Source of the DNA: Gordonia bronchialis DSM 43247
GTDB lineage: Bacteria; Actinomycetota; Actinomycetes; Mycobacteriales; Mycobacteriaceae
Assembly: GCF_000024785.1 (NCBI RefSeq)
Contig: NC_013441.1
Coordinates: 4,712,001 to 4,776,000, forward strand
Length of the DNA: 64,000 nt
Reading direction: 5' to 3'
The notes beneath the pieces were generated by a model that was not told where the DNA came from, did no database searches, and saw only the letters and a list, made by a program, of their open reading frames with translations. Numbering within the stretch: position 1 is the stretch's first letter; the number at the start of each line of letters is the position of its first letter. Below are positions 9,101 to 16,863 of the stretch, piece after piece. Made by a program: the position numbers and the translations under genes.

Positions 9101-10007
9101 GGGTGGCGGCTGGCTACACATCGACGAGGCGAAAATCGGCAAGCGGTCGTTCCTGGGGAACTCCGGGATGACCGGCCCGGGACGCAAGGTACCCAAGAAC
9201 GGTCTGGTCGCGGTGTTGTCGGCGACGCCGGATCGGGCCAAGTCGGGGTCGAGCTGGCTGGGGAGCCCGCCGGTCCGGTTGCGCCGCACCGCCGCCGAGA
9301 TCGACACCTCGCGCACCTTCGACCCGCCGACAAAACTGAAGGTGGCCCGCGCGGTCATCGAGACGCTGCGGCTGGTCCCGGTGATGGTGTCCTTCGGGCT
9401 GGGCATCTTCATGCTGCTGGGCTTGCAGTACATCGCCAGCCAGTCGCACTACGGCATCGCCGCACTGGTGTCGGGGCTGCTGCTCCTGGTGGCCGGCGTG
9501 TGTGCCTGCTGCATCGCCGCGGCCGCAAAATGGCTTGTGGTGGGCCGCATCCGGGTCAGCGAACATCCGCTGTGGAGTTCCTTCGTGTGGCGCAACGAGC
9601 TGTCCGACGCCTTCGTCGAGACCGTCGCGGCGCCGTGGTTCGCCAACGCCGCGACCGGCACCCCGATCCTGAACCTGTGGCTGCGGATGCTGGGGGCCCA
9701 CATCGGGCGCGGCGTCTGGTGCGAGACCTACTGGCTCCCCGAGGCCGACCTGGTGACCCTCGGCGACGGCGCAACCGTGCAGCGCGGGTGTGTGGTGCAG
9801 ACCCACCTCTTCCACGACCGGGTGATGGCCATCGACACAGTCCGCCTGGGAGCCGGCGCGACGCTGGGCCCGCACTGTGTGGCACTGCCCGCGTCGGGTC
9901 TCGGCGACTCGGCGACGGTGGGCCCGGCCTCGCTGGTCATGCGTGGCGATGTGGTTCCGGCGCACACCCGCTGGCAGGGCAATCCGATTGCGCCGTGGGA
10001 GAAGTGA
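6126..10007 (+). CDS. Pls/PosA-type NRPS-like synthetase (A-PCP-membrane LbH domains)
   Basis: A 1293-residue membrane enzyme. An adenylation domain occupies about residues 25-500 with core motifs FTSGSTGTPKGVAVSH (A3), NTYGPTEATV (A5), YRSGDLV (A7), the A8 segment GRADDQVKVGGRRIELGEID and SGKVDRNALP (A10). A carrier domain follows with GGGSLS, whose Ser 539 should take phosphopantetheine. The C-terminal 700 residues hold six predicted membrane helices alternating with left-handed beta-helix (hexapeptide) blocks. This matches poly-epsilon-lysine synthetase-type enzymes with their terminal domain of unknown function. It lacks condensation and thioesterase domains, so products are probably homo-oligomers or amino-acid conjugates of unknown type. 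ATG 6126 was chosen over an upstream in-frame extension because the A domain begins just after it. Confidence 0.88.
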   Translation: MVAVSVQIPPQFLLSTQAAAPRTLCDVLSETAARFPDAPAIDDGDQALSYTQLVAVVRRAAVRLTEAGVGRGSRVGIRMPSGSRDLYVAILSTLYAGAAYVPVDADDPEERATLVFGEARVDAIIDADGIHATGHSADTGPADPELPTVDDDAWIIFTSGSTGTPKGVAVSHRSAAAFVDAEAQMFLRDNPIGPHDRVLAGLSVAFDASCEEMWLAWRNGACLVPAPRSLVRSGMDLGPWLVQRDVTVVSTVPTLASLWPPEALEAVRLLIFGGEACPPELAERLAVGGREVWNTYGPTEATVVACAAPLDGTPPVRIGLPLAGWDLAVVGPDDQPVAEGEVGELVIGGVGLARYLDPAKDAEKYAPMTTLGWERAYRSGDLVRLDPDGLIFMGRADDQVKVGGRRIELGEIDNALQHLPGVSGAAAAVRKSAAGNSLLVGYLVSADPDFDVARARDELSRALPAAMVPRLAVVDELPTRTSGKVDRNALPWPLPGAPADDAAPELDAHTAWLAQQWTDVLGVTISDPDADFFAEGGGSLSAAQLVTAVRARYPDVTVADLYDHPRLGSMAEMLAARTSAAVVVERQVTPTPRRAGLAQIALSVPLTTLTGLQWATWLGVVNNVAILVTDGLDRSVPWLIEVNWWVLLVAFLLFITPPGRMLIAAIGSRLLLAGVGPGEYPRGGSVHLRLWVAERLLEASGAANLSGAPWMIYLARALGAQIGRGVDLHTIPPVTGLLSIGEGASVEPEVDLSGWWIDGDVVHIGEIVIKRGASIGARSTLMPGAVIGGDAEVAPGSAVFGRVKARQHWAGSPAIKVGKAGHPWPDHRPRRGPLWVPIYGVSSMVLAAIPLISLGAGLAVIGTWALHADRLRDVGRRALILLPAATLTSLLVFAVITVVLVRLLSLRLEKGYHPVRSRVGWQVWMTERLLDSARTYLFPLYASLLTPSWFRLLGAKVGKGTEISTALVLPKFTTIGDGAFLADDTMVASYELGGGWLHIDEAKIGKRSFLGNSGMTGPGRKVPKNGLVAVLSATPDRAKSGSSWLGSPPVRLRRTAAEIDTSRTFDPPTKLKVARAVIETLRLVPVMVSFGLGIFMLLGLQYIASQSHYGIAALVSGLLLLVAGVCACCIAAAAKWLVVGRIRVSEHPLWSSFVWRNELSDAFVETVAAPWFANAATGTPILNLWLRMLGAHIGRGVWCETYWLPEADLVTLGDGATVQRGCVVQTHLFHDRVMAIDTVRLGAGATLGPHCVALPASGLGDSATVGPASLVMRGDVVPAHTRWQGNPIAPWEK

Positions 10008-10221
10008 CCGCTCGACCCATCATCGGCGACGATCCATCTCCTCTCGGATGTGTCGCTCGAGGCCTCAGCGCCCCTTTCGCGATACGCGTGGAATACCTTC
10101 GGTGGGGCAGGCGTTCCTTCATGTGACGGTGGCGGGCTCATTGCCCCGGGCCTCACCCCTTTTCGCCGCTGCGTGCGGCCACTCGCCGAGAGGCGCACTG
10201 ACCGGCACCGTCCCTCAACAC

Positions 10222-10261
10222 ACTGAAGCCGTCGACCCCGATACGGGTCGACGGCTTCAGT
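10222..10261. terminator. strong bidirectional hairpin terminator
   Basis: A perfect 17-bp stem (10222-10238 with 10245-10261) around a 6-nt loop lies between the convergent NRPS-like and HdeD-like genes. The rest of the 283-bp spacer (10008-10290) shows no gene or other feature. Confidence 0.85.
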
Positions 10262-10290
10262 CGTCATGCACAACGCGCCAGAGGTCGACC

Positions 10291-10860
10291 TCAGACGGTC
10301 TGCGCGTCGTCGACCTTCTTCGGCAGCGTGAGCAGCGTCGCGACGCTGACGACGATCAGCATGATGCCGGCGACCCACACGAACACCCCGAGCGCCCACG
10401 GCACCGCCGCGAGCACGATGCCGGCCAGGACCGAGATGACGCCGGAGATGATCAGGTACCACTTGGGGGCGTGAGCCGAGCCGGAAAAGGCGGCATAAAG
10501 GTCGGAGACGCCCTGGAAGATCCAACCGATTCCGATGAACAGCGCGAGCAGCCACACGGCGTCTTCGGGGCTGGTCACCGCGATCACCCCGGCCACGAGA
10601 ACGATGAGGCCCAGCACCCCGAGCAGTGCCCGCCACCCAACGCTGAGGAAGGTTGCGGCGAACGCCTGGTAGATGCGGAAGAGCCCGGCGACGATGAGTG
10701 CGATGCCGAACAGGAAACCCAGCACGACCGTGGTGGGCCCCGGCCACACGATGGCGACGATCCCCAGGACGATGCCGATGACGGAGGTGACGATCATGGC
10801 CGTGCGGACGGCGTTGACGAACTCGTCCGGGATCTGCTTGGTGTACACAGCGAATGTCAT
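10291..10860 (-). CDS. HdeD-family (DUF308) membrane protein
   Basis: A 189-residue integral membrane protein with six predicted helices arranged in repeated pairs (VTSVIGIVLGIVAIVWP, VVLGFLFGIALIVAGLFRI and so on). Repeats containing GIxLIxxGxxxI are typical of HdeD/DUF308. Escherichia coli HdeD is linked to acid resistance at high cell density; the actinobacterial role is not established. The gene is monocistronic and faces the NRPS-like gene across a strong terminator. Assignment rests on length, topology and the repeated hydrophobic pattern. Confidence 0.82.
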   Translation of the reverse strand: MTFAVYTKQIPDEFVNAVRTAMIVTSVIGIVLGIVAIVWPGPTTVVLGFLFGIALIVAGLFRIYQAFAATFLSVGWRALLGVLGLIVLVAGVIAVTSPEDAVWLLALFIGIGWIFQGVSDLYAAFSGSAHAPKWYLIISGVISVLAGIVLAAVPWALGVFVWVAGIMLIVVSVATLLTLPKKVDDAQTV

Positions 10861-10968
10861 GCTGTGAGTTTAGCCCGCGGCACGGGCGATGGAGCCGCAA
10901 ACGCGGGTGACCCGCCGTAATCAACCCCGGTTGGTCAGATGTCCCGGCCGGGACGGTAGTACATATCT

Positions 10969-11826
10969 GTGGCCACCATCGGATTCTTCGACCGCAGCGA
11001 CGACGACCGCCTGTTCCCCACCCGGTTCTCGCGCAGCATGTGGGCCCCCGGCACCCTCAACGGCCCGGCGGTGTGCGCGATCGCCGCCCGCCACGCCGAG
11101 GTCGAGTACGGCGAGACCGGATTCCGGCCGGCGCGGTTCACCATCGACCTGTTCAAAGCGGCCCGGGAAATCCCCACGACGACGCGCGGCCGGCTCACCC
11201 GAGCGGGTGGGCGAATCCGGGTGGCCGAGGTCGACGTGGTCCAGTTTCCCGCCGACGGCCCCGACGACGGCGTGATCGTCGCGCGCAGTACCACGGTCTT
11301 CCTGAGGGACTCGGTCAACCCGCCGGGCGACCGGTGGTCGCGACCCGACGATGCGGTCACCTTCCGTCCACCGACCGTCGGCGACGACGACTACTTCCCC
11401 AGGTTCGCCTCCGACGTCGATGATGTTCCGGGTGACTGGGACTCCAACATGGGCAACCACCAGAATGGTCACCGCAAACGTCTGTGGTCACGAGCGGCGC
11501 CCGCGGTGGCCGGCGAGTCGCTGACACCCTTTCAGCAGGCCGTGATCAGCGCCGAATCGACGAGCCTGGTCTGCAACTGGGGCTCGACGGGGATCGGCTT
11601 CATCAACTGCGACCTGACCGTCGCCCTCTCCCGTCTGCCGGTCGGCGCGCGGATCGGGGTGGAGGCCGATTCGCATGTCGAGAACGACGGCATCTCGGTT
11701 AGTACGTCGGGCCTGTATGACGAGCACGGGATGTTCGGAACCGGGCTGGTGACCGCGGTGAACAACGCCGCCGCCGAGATCGACTTCACCAGTGTCGACA
11801 CCTCGGAGCGCTACCGCGAGGCCTGA
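10969..11826 (+). CDS. TesB-like acyl-CoA thioesterase
   Basis: A 285-residue cytoplasmic protein with the tandem hot-dog pattern of TesB-type thioesterases. The first half has APGTLNGPAVCAIAARHAE and PARFTIDLFKAAREIPTTT, and the second half has GIGFINCDLTVALSRLPVGARIGVEADSH. The latter matches the second hot-dog strand set. It probably hydrolyses acyl-CoA to fatty acid and CoA; the substrate is unknown. The GTG start follows TACATATCT by only a few bases, consistent with a leaderless mRNA whose -10 box is that sequence. No operon partner is visible. Confidence 0.78.
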   Translation: MATIGFFDRSDDDRLFPTRFSRSMWAPGTLNGPAVCAIAARHAEVEYGETGFRPARFTIDLFKAAREIPTTTRGRLTRAGGRIRVAEVDVVQFPADGPDDGVIVARSTTVFLRDSVNPPGDRWSRPDDAVTFRPPTVGDDDYFPRFASDVDDVPGDWDSNMGNHQNGHRKRLWSRAAPAVAGESLTPFQQAVISAESTSLVCNWGSTGIGFINCDLTVALSRLPVGARIGVEADSHVENDGISVSTSGLYDEHGMFGTGLVTAVNNAAAEIDFTSVDTSERYREA

Positions 11827-11880
11827 GCGGCGCCATGCGTCACGCGCGCGTCGCTCTCAGGTCTTGATAAGGTCACGCCC

Positions 11881-12954
11881 ATGAATCGGAGCCTCACACG
11901 ACTACGACTGGGATTGGGTGTCTCGGCCCTGACCCTGGCCATGACGGTTGGCCTCGCGGTCACGCCGTCCACTGCCCAGGCCGCCAATGCGGCCGGACCG
12001 GCATCGATCGTCAACCGGCTGACCGGACCGTTCTCGATGAACGATACCGTCGCGCGGTACAACATCGTCGGCACCGATCTGGGTGTCATGTGGGACAACG
12101 GGCATGGTGAGATCCTGACCGCCTTCGGCGACACACAGTCGTTCAACGGATGGTCGTTGCTCTACGGCCAGCTCTTCTACTGGCGCTCCAACGTGTTGCT
12201 GCGCAGTACCGACCGCAATCTGGCCGACGGCATGACCTTCACCAGTCACGCCGGTCCGCCCGGACACGCCAAGCGTCTGCTCAAGCCGAACCTGCGTCGC
12301 GAGATCACCATCATCCCGACCGCCGGGGTCGCCGCCAACGGTGCGCAGTACATGACCGTCATGTCGGTGAAGCACTGGGGCGATCCGGGCATCTGGCTGA
12401 CCAACTGGTCGGGGCTGGTGAAGTCCACCGACAACGGCCGGAACTGGAAGGCCGTCAACGCCTTCCGGCCCAACGGCGGCGGCAACAAGAAGTTCCAGAT
12501 GGGCGCCTTCCTCAAGGTCGGCAAGACCGTGTACTACTACGGCACCCCCGACGGACGGTGGGGCGCAGTCTATCTGGCCAAGGTCGACGAGTCCGACATC
12601 GAGAACCTCGGCAAGTGGGAGTACTTCTCCTACGGCCGCTGGGTGCGCAACAACCCCGACGCGTCCACCCCGATCATGGCCGCACCGACCGGTGAGATGT
12701 CGGTCGCCTGGAACGACTACCTGGGCAAATACGTCTCGCTCGCCCAGGGCGACATCGGCGTCAAGCTGCGCACCGCCGACAAGCCGGAGGGGCCGTGGAC
12801 CTCTGGTGAGCTGGTCATCCCGTCGGCCGATCCCTACACCGGTTATGCGCCCTACATCCACCCGTGGTCCAAGGGCAGCACGCTGTACTTCACGTACTCG
12901 ATCTCGCTGGGATACCAGGTGTACCTGATGCGGTTGCCGCTCAAGAAGGGCTGA
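11881..12954 (+). CDS. secreted DUF4185 protein, candidate endo-D-arabinanase
   Basis: A 357-residue exported protein with a classical signal peptide (MNRSLTRLRLGLG, then a hydrophobic core ending TPSTAQAANA). The mature part has beta-propeller-like repeats (ILTAFGDTQSF, GLVKSTDNGRNWKAV, KTVYYYGTPDGRWGAVYLA, SVAWNDYLGKYVSLAQG). This fits DUF4185, and members of that family have been assigned to glycoside hydrolase family GH183 with endo-D-arabinofuranase activity on mycobacterial arabinan. The host cell wall, judged by aftD, would contain such arabinan, so a wall-remodelling role is plausible but inferred. The gene stands alone and ends at a strong terminator. Confidence 0.8.
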   Translation: MNRSLTRLRLGLGVSALTLAMTVGLAVTPSTAQAANAAGPASIVNRLTGPFSMNDTVARYNIVGTDLGVMWDNGHGEILTAFGDTQSFNGWSLLYGQLFYWRSNVLLRSTDRNLADGMTFTSHAGPPGHAKRLLKPNLRREITIIPTAGVAANGAQYMTVMSVKHWGDPGIWLTNWSGLVKSTDNGRNWKAVNAFRPNGGGNKKFQMGAFLKVGKTVYYYGTPDGRWGAVYLAKVDESDIENLGKWEYFSYGRWVRNNPDASTPIMAAPTGEMSVAWNDYLGKYVSLAQGDIGVKLRTADKPEGPWTSGELVIPSADPYTGYAPYIHPWSKGSTLYFTYSISLGYQVYLMRLPLKKG

Positions 12955-12978
12955 CCCCTTCCCCGTACCACCGACGTT

Positions 12979-13025
12979 TATCGCCGTAGATCCGAGCCAA
13001 ATGTTTGCTCGGATCTACGGCGATA
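12979..13025. terminator. bidirectional hairpin terminator
   Basis: A perfect 19-bp inverted repeat (12979-12997 with 13007-13025) encloses a 9-nt loop, between the convergent DUF4185 and DUF305 genes. Confidence 0.88.
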
Positions 13026-13034
13026 TTTGTGGCG

Positions 13035-13643
13035 TCAGCCGCCGATGCGGCCCATCTCGTCGATCTCGGCCTGCTGCGTCGACTTGATCTGCGCGGCAAG
13101 GGCCTTGGATGCCGGGTCGGAGCCCTCAGCGATCTCGGTGTCGGCCATGGCGATCGCACCCATGTGGTGCTGAATCATCATGTTGATCCACCTCGTGTCG
13201 AACTCCGCACCCGACGCAGCGCGCAGAGCCGCCATGTCCGCCTCGGACATCATGCCCGACATGTCGCCGTGGCCACCGTGGCCAGTCGAGTGCTCATCGG
13301 TCGACGGGTCGACGCCCCACGACTTCAATCGCGCGGTCATCTGATCGATCTCGGGTTGCTGCGCGTTCTTGATTCGCGTTGCGAGAGCGATCAATTGGGG
13401 GTTGGTGGTCCGGCCGTTGACCAGCTCGGCCATCTCCACGGCCTGTTGGTGGTGCGGGATCATCATCGAGTTGAAGGTGACGTCGGCGTCGTTGTGCGTT
13501 GATGCCGGCGCCGACGCCGAACTCGACGAGCCGGTCGCGTTATCCGAGGCGGAGCAGCCGACGGCGCCGAAGGCGAGTCCGCACAGGGCGATCGCACCAC
13601 CGGCGGTGACGATGATTCGACGCTGAATTGGGTTGGTGTGCAT
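13035..13643 (-). CDS. DUF305 lipoprotein, probable metal-related
   Basis: A 202-residue lipoprotein. The signal peptide ends in a lipobox (AFGAVGCSAS), followed by a Ser/Ala-rich linker. Two DUF305 repeats each carry MMIPHHQQAVEMAELV or MMIQHHMGAIAMADTE, where the paired histidines and methionines look suited to copper or silver. A His/Gly-rich segment (HSTGHGGHGDMSGMM) lies between them. DUF305 proteins are often encoded with copper-resistance genes, but a biochemical role is not settled. It is followed upstream by a His/Cys-containing membrane protein, and the two are probably cotranscribed. Confidence 0.85.
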   Translation of the reverse strand: MHTNPIQRRIIVTAGGAIALCGLAFGAVGCSASDNATGSSSSASAPASTHNDADVTFNSMMIPHHQQAVEMAELVNGRTTNPQLIALATRIKNAQQPEIDQMTARLKSWGVDPSTDEHSTGHGGHGDMSGMMSEADMAALRAASGAEFDTRWINMMIQHHMGAIAMADTEIAEGSDPASKALAAQIKSTQQAEIDEMGRIGG

Positions 13644-13727
13644 TGTTTTCCTTACGAGAGAGATGTCTTGCTGATGACGGGCACGACTATCCGACCGGAA
13701 CTACGCGTTCCGGCCAGTTGGGGCCCA

Positions 13728-14243
13728 TCAGCAGCGGATCACCTGCAACTCGAGGTGGCTGCGCATCGCCCACGGCGGCGGACGGCCGAGCACGGTGCGG
13801 ACCGGGAAGCCCCGGAGCACCGTGCCGGCCAACACCAGGAAGCCCCAGATGAGGGCAACCATGATGATCGGGGGCGGATCCACGTCGGCGCCGCGCAGGA
13901 AGGCACATCCGTGCGTGTGGGCGTCGCAGTCGTCACCCGGGCCCATCGAGGCGCCGGATTGGTCGGTCCCGGGCATGATGACCGGTGCAGTGGCGGGGTG
14001 GGGTGAATGCGTCTCGGGCGCAACCGGAGTCGAATGGTGCCCAGACGCGGAAGTCGCCGACGAGGTCGCTGTCGCCGGGCCACATGCGGCGACCACGATG
14101 TGCATGAGCGGAACCGCGACCACGATCGCGACCAGCAGCGCGATGCCCCACCAGCGGCTCAGCAGCCGACCGCCGAAGGCGCTTCGTCCTGTCGGTTGAG
14201 TAGCCGGAGCGCTAACGGAGGCGTATCGAAACCCGCTGACCAT
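13728..14243 (-). CDS. small membrane protein, DUF6153-like, paired with DUF305
   Basis: A 171-residue protein with two predicted helices (WWGIALLVAIVVAVPLMHIVVAA and IIMVALIWGFLVLAGTVL) flanking a periplasmic loop rich in His and Thr. The loop contains GDDCDAHTHGCAFLRG, whose Cys/His cluster could bind metal. This layout is seen in DUF6153 proteins encoded next to DUF305 lipoproteins, which fits its position here 84 bp ahead of one. The first 20 residues come from a sequence that looks like a common intergenic repeat (14194-14233), so the true N-terminus is doubtful, but no later in-frame ATG or GTG precedes the first helix. Confidence 0.65.
   Translation of the reverse strand: MVSGFRYASVSAPATQPTGRSAFGGRLLSRWWGIALLVAIVVAVPLMHIVVAACGPATATSSATSASGHHSTPVAPETHSPHPATAPVIMPGTDQSGASMGPGDDCDAHTHGCAFLRGADVDPPPIIMVALIWGFLVLAGTVLRGFPVRTVLGRPPPWAMRSHLELQVIRC
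14194..14233. repeat. intergenic repeat-like sequence at the DUF6153 start
   Basis: GGTTGAGTAGCCGGAGCG through GTATCGAAACCC resembles a short repeat that I recall as scattered between genes in Gordonia and related actinobacteria. Only one copy was noticed in this window. It overlaps the first codons of the membrane protein gene. Confidence 0.4.
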
Positions 14244-14254
14244 CAGACGAAAAC

Positions 14255-15421
14255 CTAGGTCGAAGCGACCACGACGTCGTCGGGATCACTCTGCCGCTCC
14301 GCTTCGTGGCGTTCACGCCGCGGTATCAGCCAGGTGCGGTCGATCACGTGGTAGGCGGCGATGACGATCGCCGCGAGACCCCAGCCGAGCAGGATGTCGA
14401 AGACGTAGTGCTCGGCGGTGTAGACCAAGGCGAAGGCCATGGCGAGCGGGTAGGCCATGAACAGTGTTTTACCAAGGGCTTTGACGCGTGGCCACATGAA
14501 CAGCGCGAGCAGCATGCTGAGTCCGGCATGCAACGACGGTATGGCGGCCACGAGGTTCGACTTGCCCTGCCCGACTTCGACGAGACTCGACGCCATCGCG
14601 ATCCCGAGGAAGTTCCAGCCACGCGAGGAGATGCGTTCGACGTAGGGCGCGGCGCCGGGATGGGTGGGTTCGACGTCGCCGAGGAGATTCCCCTCGACGG
14701 GACCGGCTTCCTGATACATACACGCCGGGTCGCGCGGATAGTCGACGACGTCCGCGGCAGTGCATTTGGCCGCCGCCCACGGCGGCGCCGCGGGCACCAT
14801 CGTGTAGCCGATCAGACCGAGGAACGAAGTCGCCACGAAACAGGCCGCATATCGTCGCCAGGCCGTGCGGTCGCGCAGCCAGAGCACTCCGGCCACCGCG
14901 TACGGAATGATGAAGAACGACATGTAGACGATGCTGACGATGACTTCCCACCACGGGGCGGTCGGCTCCTTGAGGTGGGATTGCAGCCACACCGTGGGGT
15001 TGACGCCGAACATCCAGTGGTCGACGTCGACCGCGAGGTGCCAGTGCGTCGGCATGTTGATGGCCTGCGCGAAGTTGCGCACCAGGTCGTAAAGGATCAG
15101 GATCAGCGCGAACGGCAGCCAGTCGACGATGACCGTGATCATCTTGCGGCGACCGATGCAGTTGGCCAGCAGGCCCAGGCACATCAGGATGATGAGGCTG
15201 GTCCGGTCGACGGCCAGGCCTTCCAGCAGGAATTCCCCCACGATCAGCAGAATCCACGCGCCGATCGCGATACGCCGCACCATCGTCAGGTCACGACGCT
15301 TCTCCGGTTCGGCCTCCATCTCGGCAGCCGCGGCCAGGTCATCGAGGATGGGTTCCACCGTGGGCGGATCGGATGCCGGCTTGTCCGGTCGGGACTTCCC
15401 GACCGTCTCGTCAACACTCAC
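14255..15421 (-). CDS. PAP2-superfamily membrane phosphatase, Aur1-like
   Basis: A 388-residue membrane protein with about six helices after a 45-residue charged N-terminus. The C-terminal half has the phosphatase motifs AAIPSLHAGLSMLLAL and AEHYVFDILLGWG, in which the histidines are the catalytic pair of the PAP2/haloperoxidase fold. The overall design resembles inositol-phosphorylceramide synthase/Aur1-type proteins, which transfer or hydrolyse lipid phosphate head groups on the outer membrane face. A phosphatidylinositol- or polyprenyl-phosphate substrate is possible but unproven. It ends 12 bp from the preceding small membrane protein gene. Confidence 0.83.
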   Translation of the reverse strand: MSVDETVGKSRPDKPASDPPTVEPILDDLAAAAEMEAEPEKRRDLTMVRRIAIGAWILLIVGEFLLEGLAVDRTSLIILMCLGLLANCIGRRKMITVIVDWLPFALILILYDLVRNFAQAINMPTHWHLAVDVDHWMFGVNPTVWLQSHLKEPTAPWWEVIVSIVYMSFFIIPYAVAGVLWLRDRTAWRRYAACFVATSFLGLIGYTMVPAAPPWAAAKCTAADVVDYPRDPACMYQEAGPVEGNLLGDVEPTHPGAAPYVERISSRGWNFLGIAMASSLVEVGQGKSNLVAAIPSLHAGLSMLLALFMWPRVKALGKTLFMAYPLAMAFALVYTAEHYVFDILLGWGLAAIVIAAYHVIDRTWLIPRRERHEAERQSDPDDVVVAST

Positions 15422-15624
15422 CGAAGAAACTTCCTGCCCATCACACCCCGCGGGGCACCCACCCGGTCACTTCCCGTCAGTCTAGAGGCCATCTGCTGTT
15501 GGTCGAACCGACGCCCGGCCGTCAGTGTCCGATTTTCCGGTCAATCGGACACTAATATGGTGTTGTGCGTCACATCAGGGTGAACTAGACGCTCTCCCCG
15601 GATGTGAACGGAGCAGGAGGTCCG

Positions 15625-15840
15625 GTGCCCAATCGATATCTGCGTTACGGCGATCAGCGCTACATCATCACCAAGGAGGCGGAGGCGCGCCTGAACCGCA
15701 CCCTCGACTCGGTGTATGCGGCGGGCGGCCGGAGTCACGAGTGGCTGAATCTCTACCACGACAGCCCGGCGCCGTGTCGCCTCCTCATCGCCGCGGGTGT
15801 ACCGATCACCATCGAGACCGAGCCCTGCGTAGGGGACTGA
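15625..15840 (+). CDS. conserved-looking small hypothetical protein
   Basis: A 71-residue soluble protein starting at GTG with an AGGAGG ribosome site 4 nt upstream, which fixes the start. The sequence (PNRYLRYGDQRYIITKEAEARL, then LNLYHDSPAPCRLLIAAGVPITIE) has no motif I recognise. The strong ribosome site and the codon usage support a real gene. It lies 67 bp ahead of endonuclease IV and could share its transcript. Confidence 0.65.
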   Translation: MPNRYLRYGDQRYIITKEAEARLNRTLDSVYAAGGRSHEWLNLYHDSPAPCRLLIAAGVPITIETEPCVGD

Positions 15841-15907
15841 CAAGCCCACTATCGGCGATTCGACGACCGCCGCACGAGCTGCCAGCCGGCGAAACTATCG
15901 TGGGCTC

Positions 15908-16681
15908 ATGCGCATCGGAGCCCACCTTCGTGAAGACGGCGACCCACTCGCCACGGCGGAAGAACTCGGCATCGACGTCTTCCAGATGTTCGTCACCGAC
16001 CCGCAGAGCTGGAAGAAACCCGCACCCAACCCGCACGCCGCCGAGATCCGCGACTCCGGCGTCGACGTGGTGGTGCACTCGAGCTACCAGATCAACGTCG
16101 CGAGCCTCAACAACCGGCTGCGTATGCCGTCGCGCAAAGCCGTCGAGCAACAGGCTGCCGCGGCCGCCGAACTCGGCGCCTTCGGCCTCGTCGTACACGG
16201 TGGGCATCTGCGCGACGGTGAGGATTCCGCGGAGGGTTTTGCCAACTGGCGCAAACTCTTCGACCGCCAGGTAGACAAGGGCGGCTTCGGCGTCCCGATC
16301 CTCATCGAGAACACCGCCGGTGGTGATCACGCGATGGCGCGCACCCTGGAGTCGATCGATCGGCTGTGGGAGGCCGTCGGCGACTTCGAGCAGGCGGGTT
16401 TCTGCCTCGACACCTGTCACGCGTGGGCGGGCGGTGAAGATCTGGTGGGACTGGTCGAGCGGATCAAGGCGATCACCGGACGCATCGACCTCGTACACCT
16501 GAACAACTCACGCGACGAGTTCGACTCGGGCCGCGACCGGCACGCGAATCTCGAATCCGGGCACATCGATCCGGCTGTCCTGGCCGCGGTCGCCGCAGCC
16601 GCTGACGCACCGGTCATTCTCGAGACCCCGGCCGACGGCATCCCCGGCGACCTCGCCTATCTGCGCGAAGCACTGGGCTGA
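15908..16681 (+). CDS. nfo: endonuclease IV (AP endonuclease)
   Basis: A 257-residue TIM-barrel enzyme of normal family length. Metal-binding signatures are present: VVVHSSYQIN, LVVHGGHLRDG, ILIENTAGG, FCLDTCHAWAGG and LVHLNNSRDEFDSGRDRHANLESGHI. These supply the His, Glu and Asp ligands of the three-zinc centre. The enzyme cuts the backbone 5' to abasic sites in base excision repair. The start MRIGAHL is the canonical N-terminus. It is the orthologue of the M. tuberculosis end gene by motif, and is followed by the fadE5 control region. Confidence 0.94.
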   Translation: MRIGAHLREDGDPLATAEELGIDVFQMFVTDPQSWKKPAPNPHAAEIRDSGVDVVVHSSYQINVASLNNRLRMPSRKAVEQQAAAAAELGAFGLVVHGGHLRDGEDSAEGFANWRKLFDRQVDKGGFGVPILIENTAGGDHAMARTLESIDRLWEAVGDFEQAGFCLDTCHAWAGGEDLVGLVERIKAITGRIDLVHLNNSRDEFDSGRDRHANLESGHIDPAVLAAVAAAADAPVILETPADGIPGDLAYLREALG

Positions 16682-16769
16682 GTCCGCAGGTCGGCGCCCT
16701 CGCATCGTTTCGGGCACCCTGCGCTTGCAATAGTTAGCGGCCTCACATCGGCTCGGGTTGTCGGCCGGG

Positions 16770-16783
16770 CTACTCGCGAGTAA
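16770..16783. promoter_or_regulatory. TetR-type operator, fadE5 site 1
   Basis: CTACTCGCGAGTAA contains a perfect 12-bp dyad. It matches, with one change, the 14-bp motif found upstream of fadE5, fadA2/fabG4 and the TetR gene. Its centre is 21 bp from site 2, which places both on the same DNA face. Confidence 0.65.
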
Positions 16784-16790
16784 ACTGAGG

Positions 16791-16804
16791 TTACCGGCGA
16801 GTAA
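16791..16804. promoter_or_regulatory. TetR-type operator, fadE5 site 2
   Basis: TTACCGGCGAGTAA lies 59 bp upstream of the fadE5 ATG. Outer half-sites TTAC/GTAA are identical to those of the sites at 56029 and 59139. Confidence 0.7.
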
Positions 16805-16863
16805 CTTATGCCGTTCGCCGAACGCCTCATACGCCCACACGACCCAGCCAGATAGGAACTCTC

